From Clostridium sp. D53t1_180928_C8 (lineage in GTDB: Bacteria; Bacillota; Clostridia; Clostridiales; Clostridiaceae): a stretch of DNA of 64,000 bases. A program made the translations under genes and the position numbers. Under the pieces are notes generated by a model. That model was given only the letters and a program-made list of their open reading frames with translations, ran no database searches and was not told the origin of the DNA. Within the stretch, counting starts at the first letter, position 1. Each line of letters opens with the position of its first letter. The stretch covers positions 143,851 through 207,850 of the forward strand of contig NZ_JADPEL010000003.1 in NCBI RefSeq assembly GCF_015667795.1. The letters are read 5' to 3'. Below, piece after piece: positions 8,563 through 17,083 of the stretch.

Positions 8563-9336
8563 CTATAGTAGCTCTTCCCTTACCTTATCTAAAACGCTGT
8601 CTATACCTACTATTAGCTTTCCATTTCCACTTTCAATTTCAGCATTTCCCTTTTCTATGGTTGAATCAGAAATAATAAAAACCTTTTGAGATAGCTTTAA
8701 CTCTCTCATTCTAACTTTTATACTATTTTCAAGTTTCTCTTTATAAATTGGATTTACTTTTACAATTAAGTCCTTCTTTAAGTCATATTCAGCAATTATA
8801 TTTTCAATCATAGTATCCATTAATTTTATATCTTCAAATTTTTCTCTAAGAACTTGCTCTGCTATTGATATACAAATATCTAATATGTATCTTTTATTAT
8901 CCTTAATATATTGTTTTGCCTCACTTTTTATATTTAATAATGTATTATATCCTTCTTGCTTTATAGCTTCACTTTCTTTAATTGCCTTCTCTATATTCTG
9001 CTGGTATGACTCTTTGTAACCATCCTCATAACCATTTTTCAAACCCTGTTCATATCCTAATTCATACGCTCTTTTTTCTATTACTTTTGAATTATCATTA
9101 GCCTCATCTATAATAGCTTGTTTTTTTTGCTCCATTTCTTTTACTATTTTCGTATACTCTTCTTTTGCATCAATTATTTTTTTTTCTATATCTTCTTTTT
9201 GTTGAAATAATCTATCTGGAGTGTTTAATAAGTAATCATTAGGTAACATCCTTAAACTTACTTTTCCTTTTATATGTATATCATCACTTCTCAGTATCTT
9301 ATTAGCATTAGACAACAAACTCTTCCTCCAATTCAT
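8563..9336 (-). CDS. fliH: Flagellar assembly protein FliH
   Basis: A 257-residue protein with a long, strongly charged coiled coil (about residues 45-135, including a Gly-rich GYEQGLKNGYEDGYKESY run, reminiscent of the GxxxG repeats seen in FliH) and a C-terminal V/F-ATPase E-subunit-like domain (about 150-257). FliH binds FliI and tethers it to the C ring. It overlaps the 3' end of fliG by 29 bases and precedes fliI, the conserved order. Confidence 0.9.
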   Translation of the reverse strand: MNWRKSLLSNANKILRSDDIHIKGKVSLRMLPNDYLLNTPDRLFQQKEDIEKKIIDAKEEYTKIVKEMEQKKQAIIDEANDNSKVIEKRAYELGYEQGLKNGYEDGYKESYQQNIEKAIKESEAIKQEGYNTLLNIKSEAKQYIKDNKRYILDICISIAEQVLREKFEDIKLMDTMIENIIAEYDLKKDLIVKVNPIYKEKLENSIKVRMRELKLSQKVFIISDSTIEKGNAEIESGNGKLIVGIDSVLDKVREELL

Positions 9337-10363
9337 TGCTTGTACTTATTACCTTTTCTTGCTCTAATCTTCTTATAACCTTTACTATATTACGCTTAGC
9401 TTCTTCAACTTGTGATATTTTAACTGCTCCAAGTAAGTTTACTTCTTCTCTTAATGCATCTGCAGCTCTACTTGATTGATTTCTTAAAATAATATTTGAT
9501 ATATCCTGATTAACCCCCTTAAGTGCAATAGCAACATCCTTTAGATTTACTTCTTTTAATATCTTTTGAACTGATCTATCATCAAGCTTTACAATATCTT
9601 CAAATACAAACATATTTGCTTTAACTCTTTCTGCAAGCATATTATTTTTTGCTTCTAAAAAGCTAATAATACTCTTTTCTGTTTTTCCATCTACCTTTGT
9701 TAAAATATCCAGTAAACTATCAAATCCATTAGATGCCTCAATCTTATCTTCACCTATGTCAAATAATTTCTTCTCCAATGCACTATCTACTGCTTTAATT
9801 ACAATAGGAGATATATTGGATATAGTTCCAAGCTTTAAAGCAACTTCTTTTTGTAGGTTTTCTTCTAATTTACATATTATTTGTGCTGATTTTTCTGCCT
9901 GTAAATTTGATAATATTATTGCAATAGTTTGTGAACTTTCTCCTTCTATACATGACAATATCTGATTTATATCTGCCTTTCTCGCTGAAGCAAATGCTTG
10001 TGTAGACGTCTCATATTTTATTCCCTCTATTAATTTATTTGCCTTAGAATCGTCAAACGCACCTTGAAATAAAGCCCTAGCATAGTCAATCCCACCTTCC
10101 ATAGAAAAATCTTTACTTTTTCTAACTTCTAAAAACTCTCTAAGTATCTTCCTTCTCTCTTCAGCTGTGACCTTATGTAAATTTGCTATCTCTACTCCAA
10201 TTTTTTGAACTTGTTTATCAGACAAATTTTTAAGTATATTAGACGATAAATCATTTCCTAAAGTCATTAGTAAGACTGCTACTTTTTTAGCTCCACTTAT
10301 TCCTTCATTATTAATATCTCCTAAATCATAAGCATTTCCTCTGTTTAAAGTTTCCTTATACAT
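9308..10363 (-). CDS. fliG: Flagellar motor switch protein FliG
   Basis: A 351-residue C-ring protein, beginning with GISGAKKVAVLLMTLG and ending with the torque-generating domain (LDDRSVQKILKEVNLKDVAIALKG, SRAADALREEVNLLG, EEAKRNIVKVIRRLEQEKVI). Charged residues of that C-terminal helix face MotA. I start it at ATG 10363 because AGG lies eight bases upstream; an upstream GTG (10372) would run into that site. Order fliF-fliG-fliH is standard. Confidence 0.96.
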   Translation of the reverse strand: MYKETLNRGNAYDLGDINNEGISGAKKVAVLLMTLGNDLSSNILKNLSDKQVQKIGVEIANLHKVTAEERRKILREFLEVRKSKDFSMEGGIDYARALFQGAFDDSKANKLIEGIKYETSTQAFASARKADINQILSCIEGESSQTIAIILSNLQAEKSAQIICKLEENLQKEVALKLGTISNISPIVIKAVDSALEKKLFDIGEDKIEASNGFDSLLDILTKVDGKTEKSIISFLEAKNNMLAERVKANMFVFEDIVKLDDRSVQKILKEVNLKDVAIALKGVNQDISNIILRNQSSRAADALREEVNLLGAVKISQVEEAKRNIVKVIRRLEQEKVISTSNELEEEFVV

Positions 10364-10378
10364 CTTTATCACCTACCT

Positions 10379-11908
10379 CTAGTCATTTAACCAAGTTTTT
10401 ATTAATTCAGTTGTTTCATCAGTATTCTTAGAAACAATTAATCTTATTTCATCTTCTAAGCTTAATTCACTTTCTTCCATTGCAATTTCTTTTTCTAATT
10501 TAGCTTCCTTTTCCTTAACTATCTTACTTATTATGTCACTAGGATCTTCATTTTCTTCTATTGAAGTATTTTTAGTTGCTTTTTTCCTTAATGTTATAAT
10601 AACTAAAATAATAATTACTAAAGGAACTATAATGACTGAAATTACTATATATTTAATTAACTGTTTTGGTAATACCAATTTTTCTCCCACATTATCAGTA
10701 AATATATCCTGATTACCATTATTAAATTCCATAGATACAACTGTTAACCTATCTCCCTTGTCAGCATTTATTCCAAGTGCTGATGAAACCATTCTTTCAA
10801 CATTATGTATTACATCCTCAGAAACTACTCCATCTATTGCTACTGCTGCTGTTATCTTTTTTATCTCTCCAGCGGTTGTTATAACTTTAGTTTCTGTTTT
10901 TCCAACTTCGTATTCAATTTTTTCTTCTTTAGATATTGAGTTTTCATTACTTCTATTACCTGTATTACTCATATTATTATCAACTGGCGAACCTGTTTTA
11001 GCTCCATTAGACGTGGTGTTTTCAGTTCTACTCTCTGATTTAATTACCTTTTCCGGATCTATTTTCAATTCATTTTTTTCAACAGTATCAAAGTTTAAAC
11101 TTGCATTAACCGTTACCTTAACTTTATCTTTACCAAATATGGCCTCTAACATTGATACTACTGACTTCTCTAATTCTGAGCTTATTTCTTTTTCTGCACT
11201 TCTAGAAGAATTTAATCCAACATAATTTATTGAATTACCTTCTTCATCATAAATACCTTCTGAAAGTAAGTTCATATTTTGATCTATTACTTCAATATTC
11301 TGTTTAGGAATATTAGTACTACTTGCAGATACCAATGATATTATTGATTTTATTTGATTTTCCTCTAATTCCTGCCCCAATTTCAATGAAACATATATTG
11401 CTGCTTTTCCTTTAGTGCTTTCTTTGCTAAATACTGACTCTTGACCTTGTGTAATATGTACTCTTGCATCATCTATTGGTTTGAAAGTCTTTATAGTCTT
11501 TTCTAATTCACCTTGAAGCATTCTTAATTTTTTTATTTGAAATTCTTCATCTGTCATTGATAGACTTGATCCTTCATCCATAAGCTCAAAACCTTTTGAT
11601 CCATTAGTTATTAATGCTGATAACTCTATTCTTAATTTATCTACCTGTTCTTTTGGAACGTAAATTATATCTCCTTCTATCTTAGTATCTACACCTGAGT
11701 CTTCTAATGATTTTGCAACATTAGCTGCATCAATACTATCTAAGCCAGAATATAAAACTCCATATTTATTTTTAGCTGTATAGCTAATACTAAATACAAC
11801 TGCTAATATTATTGCAACTATCCCTATTCCAATAGCAATTTTTTTACTTTTATCTAAATTTCTAAATCCATCTGTTATTTTTGTTATGACTTCTTTAAAT
11901 TTCTGCAT
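10379..11908 (-). CDS. fliF: Flagellar MS-ring protein FliF
   Basis: A 509-residue membrane ring protein with one N-terminal helix (about residues 25-44), the periplasmic-type ring-building domains (YGVLYSGLDSIDAANVAKSLEDSG, and ARVHITQGQESVFSK), a Ser/Asn-rich flexible insert (about 295-335), a second helix (about 425-447) and a C-terminal FliG-binding tail ending in LIKTWLND. FliF nucleates basal-body assembly. It is third in the operon after flgB, flgC and fliE. Confidence 0.96.
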   Translation of the reverse strand: MQKFKEVITKITDGFRNLDKSKKIAIGIGIVAIILAVVFSISYTAKNKYGVLYSGLDSIDAANVAKSLEDSGVDTKIEGDIIYVPKEQVDKLRIELSALITNGSKGFELMDEGSSLSMTDEEFQIKKLRMLQGELEKTIKTFKPIDDARVHITQGQESVFSKESTKGKAAIYVSLKLGQELEENQIKSIISLVSASSTNIPKQNIEVIDQNMNLLSEGIYDEEGNSINYVGLNSSRSAEKEISSELEKSVVSMLEAIFGKDKVKVTVNASLNFDTVEKNELKIDPEKVIKSESRTENTTSNGAKTGSPVDNNMSNTGNRSNENSISKEEKIEYEVGKTETKVITTAGEIKKITAAVAIDGVVSEDVIHNVERMVSSALGINADKGDRLTVVSMEFNNGNQDIFTDNVGEKLVLPKQLIKYIVISVIIVPLVIIILVIITLRKKATKNTSIEENEDPSDIISKIVKEKEAKLEKEIAMEESELSLEDEIRLIVSKNTDETTELIKTWLND

Positions 11909-11932
11909 TTCTTATACCTCTTAGCTGTTATT

Positions 11933-12232
11933 TTACAGTTGGAGTTTACTTATTTCTTGATATGCTTCAACAGTCTTATTTCTTACTTCTATAAGAGCTT
12001 GAAGAGAAAGTTGTGATTCCTGCATAGCAATCATAACCTCATGCATACTAACATCCTGACCCTTTATTAAAGCTTCTATTTTATTATTTGCATTTACTTC
12101 TTTATCATTTACTTTATTTATTGCATCACTCAAAACATTAGAAAAACTTGTCCTTAATTCTTTTTCTGAATTTATTTCATTTAAACCTCTATTGTTTAAT
12201 ATAGAACTTGTTCCTATTGATTGTATATTCAT
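11933..12232 (-). CDS. fliE: Flagellar hook-basal body protein FliE
   Basis: A 99-residue junction protein connecting the MS ring to the rod. The C-terminal half is characteristic: VNANNKIEALIKGQDVSMHEVMIAMQESQLSLQALIEVRNKTVEAYQEI. The start is set at ATG 12232, five bases after AGGTGG; the GTG at 12241 overlaps that site. It follows flgC closely. Confidence 0.95.
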   Translation of the reverse strand: MNIQSIGTSSILNNRGLNEINSEKELRTSFSNVLSDAINKVNDKEVNANNKIEALIKGQDVSMHEVMIAMQESQLSLQALIEVRNKTVEAYQEISKLQL

Positions 12233-12244
12233 TTTCTCCACCTA

Positions 12245-12649
12245 CTACTTCCCTATTTCTAAAGCCTTTGAAATCATGTTCTTTTGAGCATTTAATGTAT
12301 CTACATTTGATTCATAGGATCTTGATGCAGAAATCAAATCTGCCATTTCAACTAATAAATCTACATTTGGATATTCTACATACCCCTCCTCATTTGCATC
12401 TGGATGAGTTGGATTATACTCTAACTTCATTTCTGAAGTATCCTCTTTTATTGCTGTTGCTTTTACTCCTAACATTCCTAATTTATTATCATAGTTTTCT
12501 GAAAAGACAGCTGTTTTTCTTATATAAGCTCCTCCCTTTTCTGTTCTTGTACTTCTTGAATTTGCAATATTTGATGATATAACATCTAACCTCAATCTTT
12601 CTGCAGATAAACCACTAGCACTAATTCTCATTCCACTAAATAAACTCAT
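12245..12649 (-). CDS. flgC: Flagellar basal-body rod protein FlgC
   Basis: A 134-residue proximal rod subunit. It has the axial N-terminus ([28 protein letters not shown]), the [25 protein letters not shown] segment and the closing [15 protein letters not shown] helix. Order flgB-flgC-fliE is standard for the start of Gram-positive flagellar operons. Confidence 0.96.
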   Translation of the reverse strand: MSLFSGMRISASGLSAERLRLDVISSNIANSRSTRTEKGGAYIRKTAVFSENYDNKLGMLGVKATAIKEDTSEMKLEYNPTHPDANEEGYVEYPNVDLLVEMADLISASRSYESNVDTLNAQKNMISKALEIGK

Positions 12650-12657
12650 ATTCTTCT

Positions 12658-12981
12658 CTACCTTCCTGTTATTACACTTTTAGCCATTGATAATTTTAAA
12701 TTTGTTATACTTACTAAACTGTGATACATTAATGTATTAGCCGCTTGATTTACTTTTTCACTTTCTAAATCAACATTATTGCCATCAACTCTCATAGATG
12801 TAGACTTATCTTCTTTAACTTCTATATTCTGTTTTGAATTTACTCTATCCAAAGCTTCTTCAAAGCTAACATATTTACGCTTATATCCTGGAGTATTAAC
12901 ATTTGCAATATTATTAGCAATAGTATTTCCTCTAATATCAACTGCATCTAATCCATTTCTTATAAGGTTATATATTTCCAT
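12658..12981 (-). CDS. flgB: Flagellar basal-body rod protein FlgB
   Basis: A 107-residue rod subunit, first gene of the basal-body/hook operon. Features: [34 protein letters not shown] and a C-terminal [20 protein letters not shown] helix. It is at the low end of the family length (B. subtilis FlgB is near 130). A leader of almost 400 bases with a riboswitch and terminator precedes it. The ribosome site GGAGG lies just upstream of ATG 12981. Confidence 0.95.
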   Translation of the reverse strand: MEIYNLIRNGLDAVDIRGNTIANNIANVNTPGYKRKYVSFEEALDRVNSKQNIEVKEDKSTSMRVDGNNVDLESEKVNQAANTLMYHSLVSITNLKLSMAKSVITGR

Positions 12982-13075
12982 TTTTAATTATCCTCCTCTA
13001 TATTAGATATAAATCCATTAATATTTAAATTAACTTTATATTTATAATCTTTCTTATTTATCCTAAAAAACAAAA

Positions 13076-13101
13076 ATACTACCCTCCGAAGATGGTAGTA
13101 T
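13076..13101 (-). terminator. Intrinsic terminator in the flgB leader (riboswitch expression platform candidate)
   Basis: On the minus strand an 8-bp stem ATACTACC/GGTAGTAT encloses an inner C-UUCG-G loop (with one A-G mismatch) and is followed directly by a T-tract of eleven Ts interrupted once by G (about 13065-13075). That is a textbook intrinsic terminator, placed 95 bases before the flgB start and 165 bases after the c-di-GMP aptamer. In C. difficile a c-di-GMP-I riboswitch ahead of flgB ends transcription when ligand is bound; the same logic is inferred here. Confidence 0.85.
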
Positions 13102-13265
13102 AATTTAAAGTATCCATTTATAATATAATCGTTTTTGCATCACTTATAAAACATTCAATCTATACATTAATAAATTAAATGTCTATAAGATAGAAAATAC
13201 ATGTTTATAACGAATTTATAATTATTAAAACAGAACTTATAAAACAAAAAGTTTACTTACTCTTC

Positions 13266-13336
13266 GGCAACTGGCTGGCTTGACTGTACGTTTTAGCCCC
13301 TATAGCTTTGCGTCACTAGATTTCTCTAGTTTTGCC
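13266..13336 (-). promoter_or_regulatory. Cyclic di-GMP-I (GEMM-I) riboswitch upstream of the flgB operon
   Basis: The minus strand reads GGCAAA, then an ACTAGA-GAAA-TCTAGT hairpin with a GNRA loop, then GACGCAAAGC, a G/C-rich joint GGGGCTAAAAC, and closes with GCCAGCCAGTTGCC. These are the hallmark blocks of the GEMM-I aptamer: GGCAAA start, GNRA tetraloop, GACGCAAAGC ligand-binding core, GGxCTAAA, tetraloop receptor side and P1 closure (GGCAA with TTGCC). It lies in the leader of the basal-body operon. The ligand c-di-GMP generally signals the switch from swimming to surface life, so an OFF switch is expected. Confidence 0.93.
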
Positions 13337-13376
13337 TAATATATAATTTTATTTGCATTTTATATCACGCGTTCCT

Positions 13377-13382
13377 ATTATA
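13377..13382 (-). promoter_or_regulatory. Candidate -10 box of the flgB operon promoter
   Basis: TATAAT on the minus strand, about 40 bases upstream of the riboswitch core. This would give a leader of about 390 bases. No good -35 hexamer lies 16-18 bases further upstream, so the promoter may need an activator or another sigma factor. The rest of 13383-13533 is AT-rich and I see no gene or motif in it. Confidence 0.4.
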
Positions 13383-13533
13383 TACCTTTTTGTACTATTT
13401 TTCTACATATTTTGTCATTATTAAACATCTTTGTTTATATTTTTATTTTTACCTTATTTATTATTCCTATTTGATTTAAATAAAAACTTTTATTGTAAAA
13501 CATATAGAGCAAATTTACTCTTATATACTAATA

Positions 13534-13559
13534 AAGGATAAAGCCTTCGCTTTACCCTT
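13534..13559 (-). terminator. Terminator after fliC
   Basis: An 11-bp stem (AAGGGTAAAGC/GCTTTATCCTT with one G-U pair) around a four-base GAAG loop, 20 bases past the fliC stop. The following T-tract is poor (TTATTAG), so termination may be partial, but the stem separates fliC from the flgB leader. Confidence 0.75.
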
Positions 13560-13579
13560 ATATTCTAAGATATTATAAA

Positions 13580-14683
13580 CTATCTTAATAATTGCATTAC
13601 ACCTTCTGGTTGTGATTTTGCTTGAATCATCATTGCTTGTGATGCTTGATTTAATAAATTTAACTTAGATAAATTCATCATTTCTTTTGCAACATCAACA
13701 TCTCTAATTCTTGATTCTGCTGCTGTTAAATTTTCATTTGTTGTAGTTAAGTTACTATTTGTATATTCTAATCTATTTTGCATAGCTCCTAATTTAGCTC
13801 TTGATTTGTTTATACTTTCTAATGCACCATCTAACGCATCTATAGCAGCTTTAGCATTTGTAGCATTATCTACTTTTAATTTATTTATTCCTAAAGTAGT
13901 TGAATCTGCTTTATCTAAAGTTATCTTAATAGTTTCATCAGAAGTTGTATTAGCTCCTGTTTGTATATTTATATTCTTAGTATTTCCACCAGCAGTTATT
14001 GCTGTACTATCTGCAATTGCAGCTGCATCTAGCGCTTCTCCTGATTTTAATTTTACTTCTATTCCTAAATCCTCTAATTTCAATACACCATTCTTTGCAT
14101 CTGCAACTTTAGCACTTTGTGTATATGTCGTAGATCCATCTGTTATTGTTACTTTTAAATCAGTTGCTGAACTTCCTGTAGTTGTTATTTTAGCAGCTGT
14201 ACTATAGTCTTTATTAAATGTTATACTTTCAACACCTTTACCACTAACTATAGCTGCAGTGCTTCCACCACCTGATAATAAACTTTCTCCATTAAATTTA
14301 GTAGATCCAGCTATATTATCTATTTGTTCCTTTAATTGATTCATTTCTTCTTGTATTTTAGTTCTATCAGATTCTTGGTTAGTATCATTTGCTGCTTGAA
14401 CAGATAATTCTCTCATTCTTTGTGCTATGTTTCCAATTTCCTCCATAGCCCCTTCTGCTGTTTGAACTAATGATATACCATCTTGAGTATTCTTAGATGC
14501 TTGATCTAATCCTCTAATTTGACTTCTCATTTTTTCTGAAATAGCTAATCCTGCTGCATCATCTCCAGCTTTATTAATTCTTTGTCCTGAAGATATTTTT
14601 CCCATAGATGTTCCAGCTAAAGCTGTATTTTTTGTTGATTGATTTAATGCTGTCATAGCATTTAAGTTTGTATTAATTCTCAT
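13580..14683 (-). CDS. fliC: Flagellin
   Basis: A 367-residue flagellin. The conserved ends are intact: MRINTNLNAMTALNQS, then SSGQRINKAGDDAAGLAISEKMRSQIRGL and QDGISLVQTAEGAM at the N-terminus, and RAKLGAMQNRLEYT, ENLTAAESRIRDVDVAKEMM and QASQAMMIQAKSQPEGVMQLL at the C-terminus. The middle (about 145-275) is Thr/Ala/Lys-rich and variable, the surface-exposed part. It is monocistronic: its own sigma-D promoter, a leader with a CsrA-type hairpin, and a terminator. SD is AGGGAGAG (14693-14700), nine bases before ATG. Confidence 0.98.
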   Translation of the reverse strand: MRINTNLNAMTALNQSTKNTALAGTSMGKISSGQRINKAGDDAAGLAISEKMRSQIRGLDQASKNTQDGISLVQTAEGAMEEIGNIAQRMRELSVQAANDTNQESDRTKIQEEMNQLKEQIDNIAGSTKFNGESLLSGGGSTAAIVSGKGVESITFNKDYSTAAKITTTGSSATDLKVTITDGSTTYTQSAKVADAKNGVLKLEDLGIEVKLKSGEALDAAAIADSTAITAGGNTKNINIQTGANTTSDETIKITLDKADSTTLGINKLKVDNATNAKAAIDALDGALESINKSRAKLGAMQNRLEYTNSNLTTTNENLTAAESRIRDVDVAKEMMNLSKLNLLNQASQAMMIQAKSQPEGVMQLLR

Positions 14684-14714
14684 AGTTTTACACTCTCCCT
14701 AGTTTTTGTTATTT

Positions 14715-14726
14715 GACATCCTTGTC
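14715..14726 (-). promoter_or_regulatory. CsrA-binding hairpin in the flagellin leader
   Basis: The minus strand carries GACAAGGATGTC: a GACA/TGTC stem presenting AGGA in the loop. This is nearly identical to the in vitro selected CsrA target (RUACARGGAUGU) and ends 14 bases before the flagellin Shine-Dalgarno (AGGGAGAG, 14693-14700), whose own GGA could be the second CsrA contact. In B. subtilis CsrA represses hag in just this arrangement, and csrA and fliW are in the neighbouring operon. Binding here is inferred. Confidence 0.8.
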
Positions 14727-14761
14727 TTTTAATTTAGAACTTCTTCGTCCTACAATATTAT

Positions 14762-14788
14762 ATATCGACTTAATTTCCTAATACTTTA
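14762..14788 (-). promoter_or_regulatory. Sigma-D (sigma-28) promoter of fliC
   Basis: TAAA (14785-14788) and GTCGATAT (14762-14769) are separated by exactly 15 bases, matching the sigma-28 family consensus TAAA-N15-GCCGATAA closely. The -35 element overlaps the stop codon of the preceding fliT-like gene. The expected start site is near 14755, giving a leader of about 70 bases with the CsrA hairpin. Confidence 0.88.
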
Positions 14789-15109
14789 CACTTTTTTATA
14801 AAAAATATTTAAACTATTTCTATTTGCATTAACATACGCTGTATTAACCAGCTTCTTAGTGCTATAATCATCTAACTCTTTCTTAACTGCTTTAATTTTT
14901 TCAACAAGCATAATACTAATTTCTTTATCTAATTCATAAAGTCCACAATTCTTATACTTATCCCTAAATAACCTAAGCTTCTCTTCTTCTAAACCATCAA
15001 TAATTGCTTGTCTTTCCTTTAATTTCTCTTTTAATCTATAATCATTAACTTCTTTACTACTAACTATCTTTAATATCTCTTCTGAAACACTTCTATATTT
15101 GTCTATCAT
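14786..15109 (-). CDS. FliT-like flagellar chaperone (tentative)
   Basis: A 107-residue, charged, all-helical protein with no signal peptide. It follows fliD by ten bases at the end of the late operon. Small helical proteins in this position (after fliS-fliD) are usually FliT-type chaperones that bind the FliD cap protein. I recognise no diagnostic motif apart from a helical body and a Tyr/Lys-rich tail (NIFYKKV), so the call is mostly from size, composition and context. Confidence 0.55.
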   Translation of the reverse strand: MIDKYRSVSEEILKIVSSKEVNDYRLKEKLKERQAIIDGLEEEKLRLFRDKYKNCGLYELDKEISIMLVEKIKAVKKELDDYSTKKLVNTAYVNANRNSLNIFYKKV

Positions 15110-15119
15110 TTATACCATC

Positions 15120-16682
15120 CTAACTTAGACTACTAACTAAATAATTCATTTGAGAATTTAAAGTATTCATACTCGATTCTAAATTAGAAAATTTAAGATA
15201 TAAAGCTTCCTGTTTCTTTTGCATTCTAGTTGTTAGTTCTTTAATATATTCCTCTTGTTTTCTAATTTGTTCTGAATATAAATTATTAGTTGCAGTAGAA
15301 GTCTTATCTATACCAGCCTTCTTAGCGAATATACTATCTGAACTTCCTGCATAGCTGTAAGTAGCTTTCTTAATTTTTTCAAAAGCACCAGTAGTAACCC
15401 TATAAACTAGGTTTCCTTTTTCCGCTAATGCCTTTGCAAATTTTTCTTCATCTAAAGAAAGTTGCCCAGGCTTATTGTAATCTGAAGTTGATGTTATTCC
15501 AATATCACTTAAATTAATTCCTGAATCTCCTATTTTCCCATAAACAGAACCTTTTATTTCATCAATAAATCTTCTTAATTCACTATCATTTCTAAGAATA
15601 CCAACCTTAGCTTTCTTTTCCCATTTTTCAATTTCCTCTTCTGTCATTTCTTCTTTTTGAGCTTTTGTAAGAGGTGCATAATCATTATTTTTTTTCTCTG
15701 TCACTAAACCATAGATATTGTCAATCACCTTATTATATTCTTCAATAAAAGCCTTAACCTTATTACTAGTAGACTTTGTATCTTTAATAGAAGTTAAAAT
15801 TACATCCTTATCACTCTTACTTGTTCCATGTAGCTCATAAGTAATATAATCAATAGTAAAAGTATTTTTTGCTTCCTTAAGCCTCTTAATTTCATTACCA
15901 ATACTATCTTTTACTATTACTTCTGAATTATGGCCACTTGTTTCTAATCCATTAATACCTAAAAATAATAATGCCCCAGAACTTTCAGTATTACTATCTA
16001 TAAAACTTCCATCAATACCTTTCTCAACATCTATGACTTTTAACGTACTAATTTCACCAGTCATCTTAGACTCAACGGTAAACTTACCTGTCATCTGACT
16101 AAATGAAGCTTTTATCTCACTATTACTAGCATCATTAATCTTATTGGTAAGACTTTCTATAGTATCATCAGAATTGATAGTAATAACTTTAGTATTCTTA
16201 TCTTTACCATAATTAAATTTAAAACTAATTTCCTTCGCTAATTCTTCACCCTTGTCATTTATAATACTCTCTAATCCCAACTCACTTAATTTAGTTGACC
16301 TAGTAAGTTCCTTAGTTGTATTGCTAACCATTCTTGGTGCTTCTGCAATGTTATTTACTTGAAAGTTATAATATATATTCTCTGCTCCAGCACCAGCAAC
16401 TGCACTAATAATATTATTGTCAGAGCTACTAACATTAACAGTTGCAAAAACCTTACTACTTAAAATATTATCAACAGAAGTTGCTGTAAAATACTTATCA
16501 TAAAGTCCTTTAACATCTTTAATAATATCCCTGTAACTTTCCTGTTGCCATTTCTGAGTTTGTTTCTTCTGCTCAGCTTTATTAATTTTATTTTGCTCAC
16601 CAGTAAGCATATTTTTAACAGTTTCATCAATATCCATACCAGTAGCTAAACCTGTTATTCTATTAGAATTAATAGTAGTCAT
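15120..16682 (-). CDS. fliD: Flagellar filament cap protein FliD
   Basis: A 520-residue cap protein that folds flagellin at the filament tip. The N-terminal domain shows ITGLATGMDIDETVKNMLT with the following QKQTQKWQQESYRDI coiled segment; the C-terminal domain shows YSYAGSSDSIFAKKAGID-like sequence and a coiled tail (ELTTRMQKKQEALYLKFSNLESSMNTLNSQMNYL). It lies between fliS (its usual neighbour) and the FliT-like gene. Confidence 0.95.
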   Translation of the reverse strand: MTTINSNRITGLATGMDIDETVKNMLTGEQNKINKAEQKKQTQKWQQESYRDIIKDVKGLYDKYFTATSVDNILSSKVFATVNVSSSDNNIISAVAGAGAENIYYNFQVNNIAEAPRMVSNTTKELTRSTKLSELGLESIINDKGEELAKEISFKFNYGKDKNTKVITINSDDTIESLTNKINDASNSEIKASFSQMTGKFTVESKMTGEISTLKVIDVEKGIDGSFIDSNTESSGALLFLGINGLETSGHNSEVIVKDSIGNEIKRLKEAKNTFTIDYITYELHGTSKSDKDVILTSIKDTKSTSNKVKAFIEEYNKVIDNIYGLVTEKKNNDYAPLTKAQKEEMTEEEIEKWEKKAKVGILRNDSELRRFIDEIKGSVYGKIGDSGINLSDIGITSTSDYNKPGQLSLDEEKFAKALAEKGNLVYRVTTGAFEKIKKATYSYAGSSDSIFAKKAGIDKTSTATNNLYSEQIRKQEEYIKELTTRMQKKQEALYLKFSNLESSMNTLNSQMNYLVSSLS

Positions 16683-16691
16683 ATACTCCCC

Positions 16692-17072
16692 CTATAACCC
16701 TTTAGCTTTTTTACTTATCTCATGCCAAGTATCTCTTACATTTTCAATAAGAGGCAGAATCTCATCAATAATCTTTATATCCTTTTTTAGATTAGCTTGT
16801 ACTAATCTACTTTTAATAAAATCATAAATATTATACATATTCTCATATACTTGTCCTGCATTTTTATCAATAGTTACCATAAGTTCAGTAAAAATATCTT
16901 GAACTCTAGTAAGTTCCTTATGTGCCCTTTGAATATCTTTATTCTCAATAGCAAGCCTTGCTATTTTAGTATATTTAACTGCACCATCAACAAGCATTAA
17001 AAGCAACTTCTCATTAGATGCCGTATTAACCATATTTTGTTTGTATGCATTATATGGATTTCCGTTATACAT
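16692..17072 (-). CDS. fliS: Flagellin export chaperone FliS
   Basis: A 126-residue helical chaperone. The N-terminus NPYNAYKQNMVNTASNEKLLLMLVDGAVKYTKIA matches FliS (YxxxxVxTAsPxxLixMLYdgAi). It binds the C-terminal helix of flagellin and keeps it unfolded before export; in B. subtilis it also helps free FliW from flagellin. It lies between csrA and fliD. Confidence 0.95.
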   Translation of the reverse strand: MYNGNPYNAYKQNMVNTASNEKLLLMLVDGAVKYTKIARLAIENKDIQRAHKELTRVQDIFTELMVTIDKNAGQVYENMYNIYDFIKSRLVQANLKKDIKIIDEILPLIENVRDTWHEISKKAKGL

Positions 17073-17083
17073 AATTATCCTCC

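Noticed and set aside
10758-11225. A 155-residue open frame on the plus strand inside fliF
   Set aside because: It is antisense to a clear, conserved FliF, with no ribosome site or known domain. The same holds for other plus-strand frames opposite fliC, flgK, ptsI and the ribosomal genes.
12208-12582. A Leu-rich plus-strand frame of 124 residues
   Set aside because: It is the complement of flgC and fliE; the Leu-richness reflects reverse-complement codons.
12982-13265. An invertible flagellar switch (inverted repeats flanking a segment) as in the C. difficile flgB leader
   Set aside because: I looked for paired inverted repeats of about 20 bases between the riboswitch and flgB. Only a short direct repeat (CTTATAAAAC at 13143 and 13236) is present, and no recombinase gene is near.
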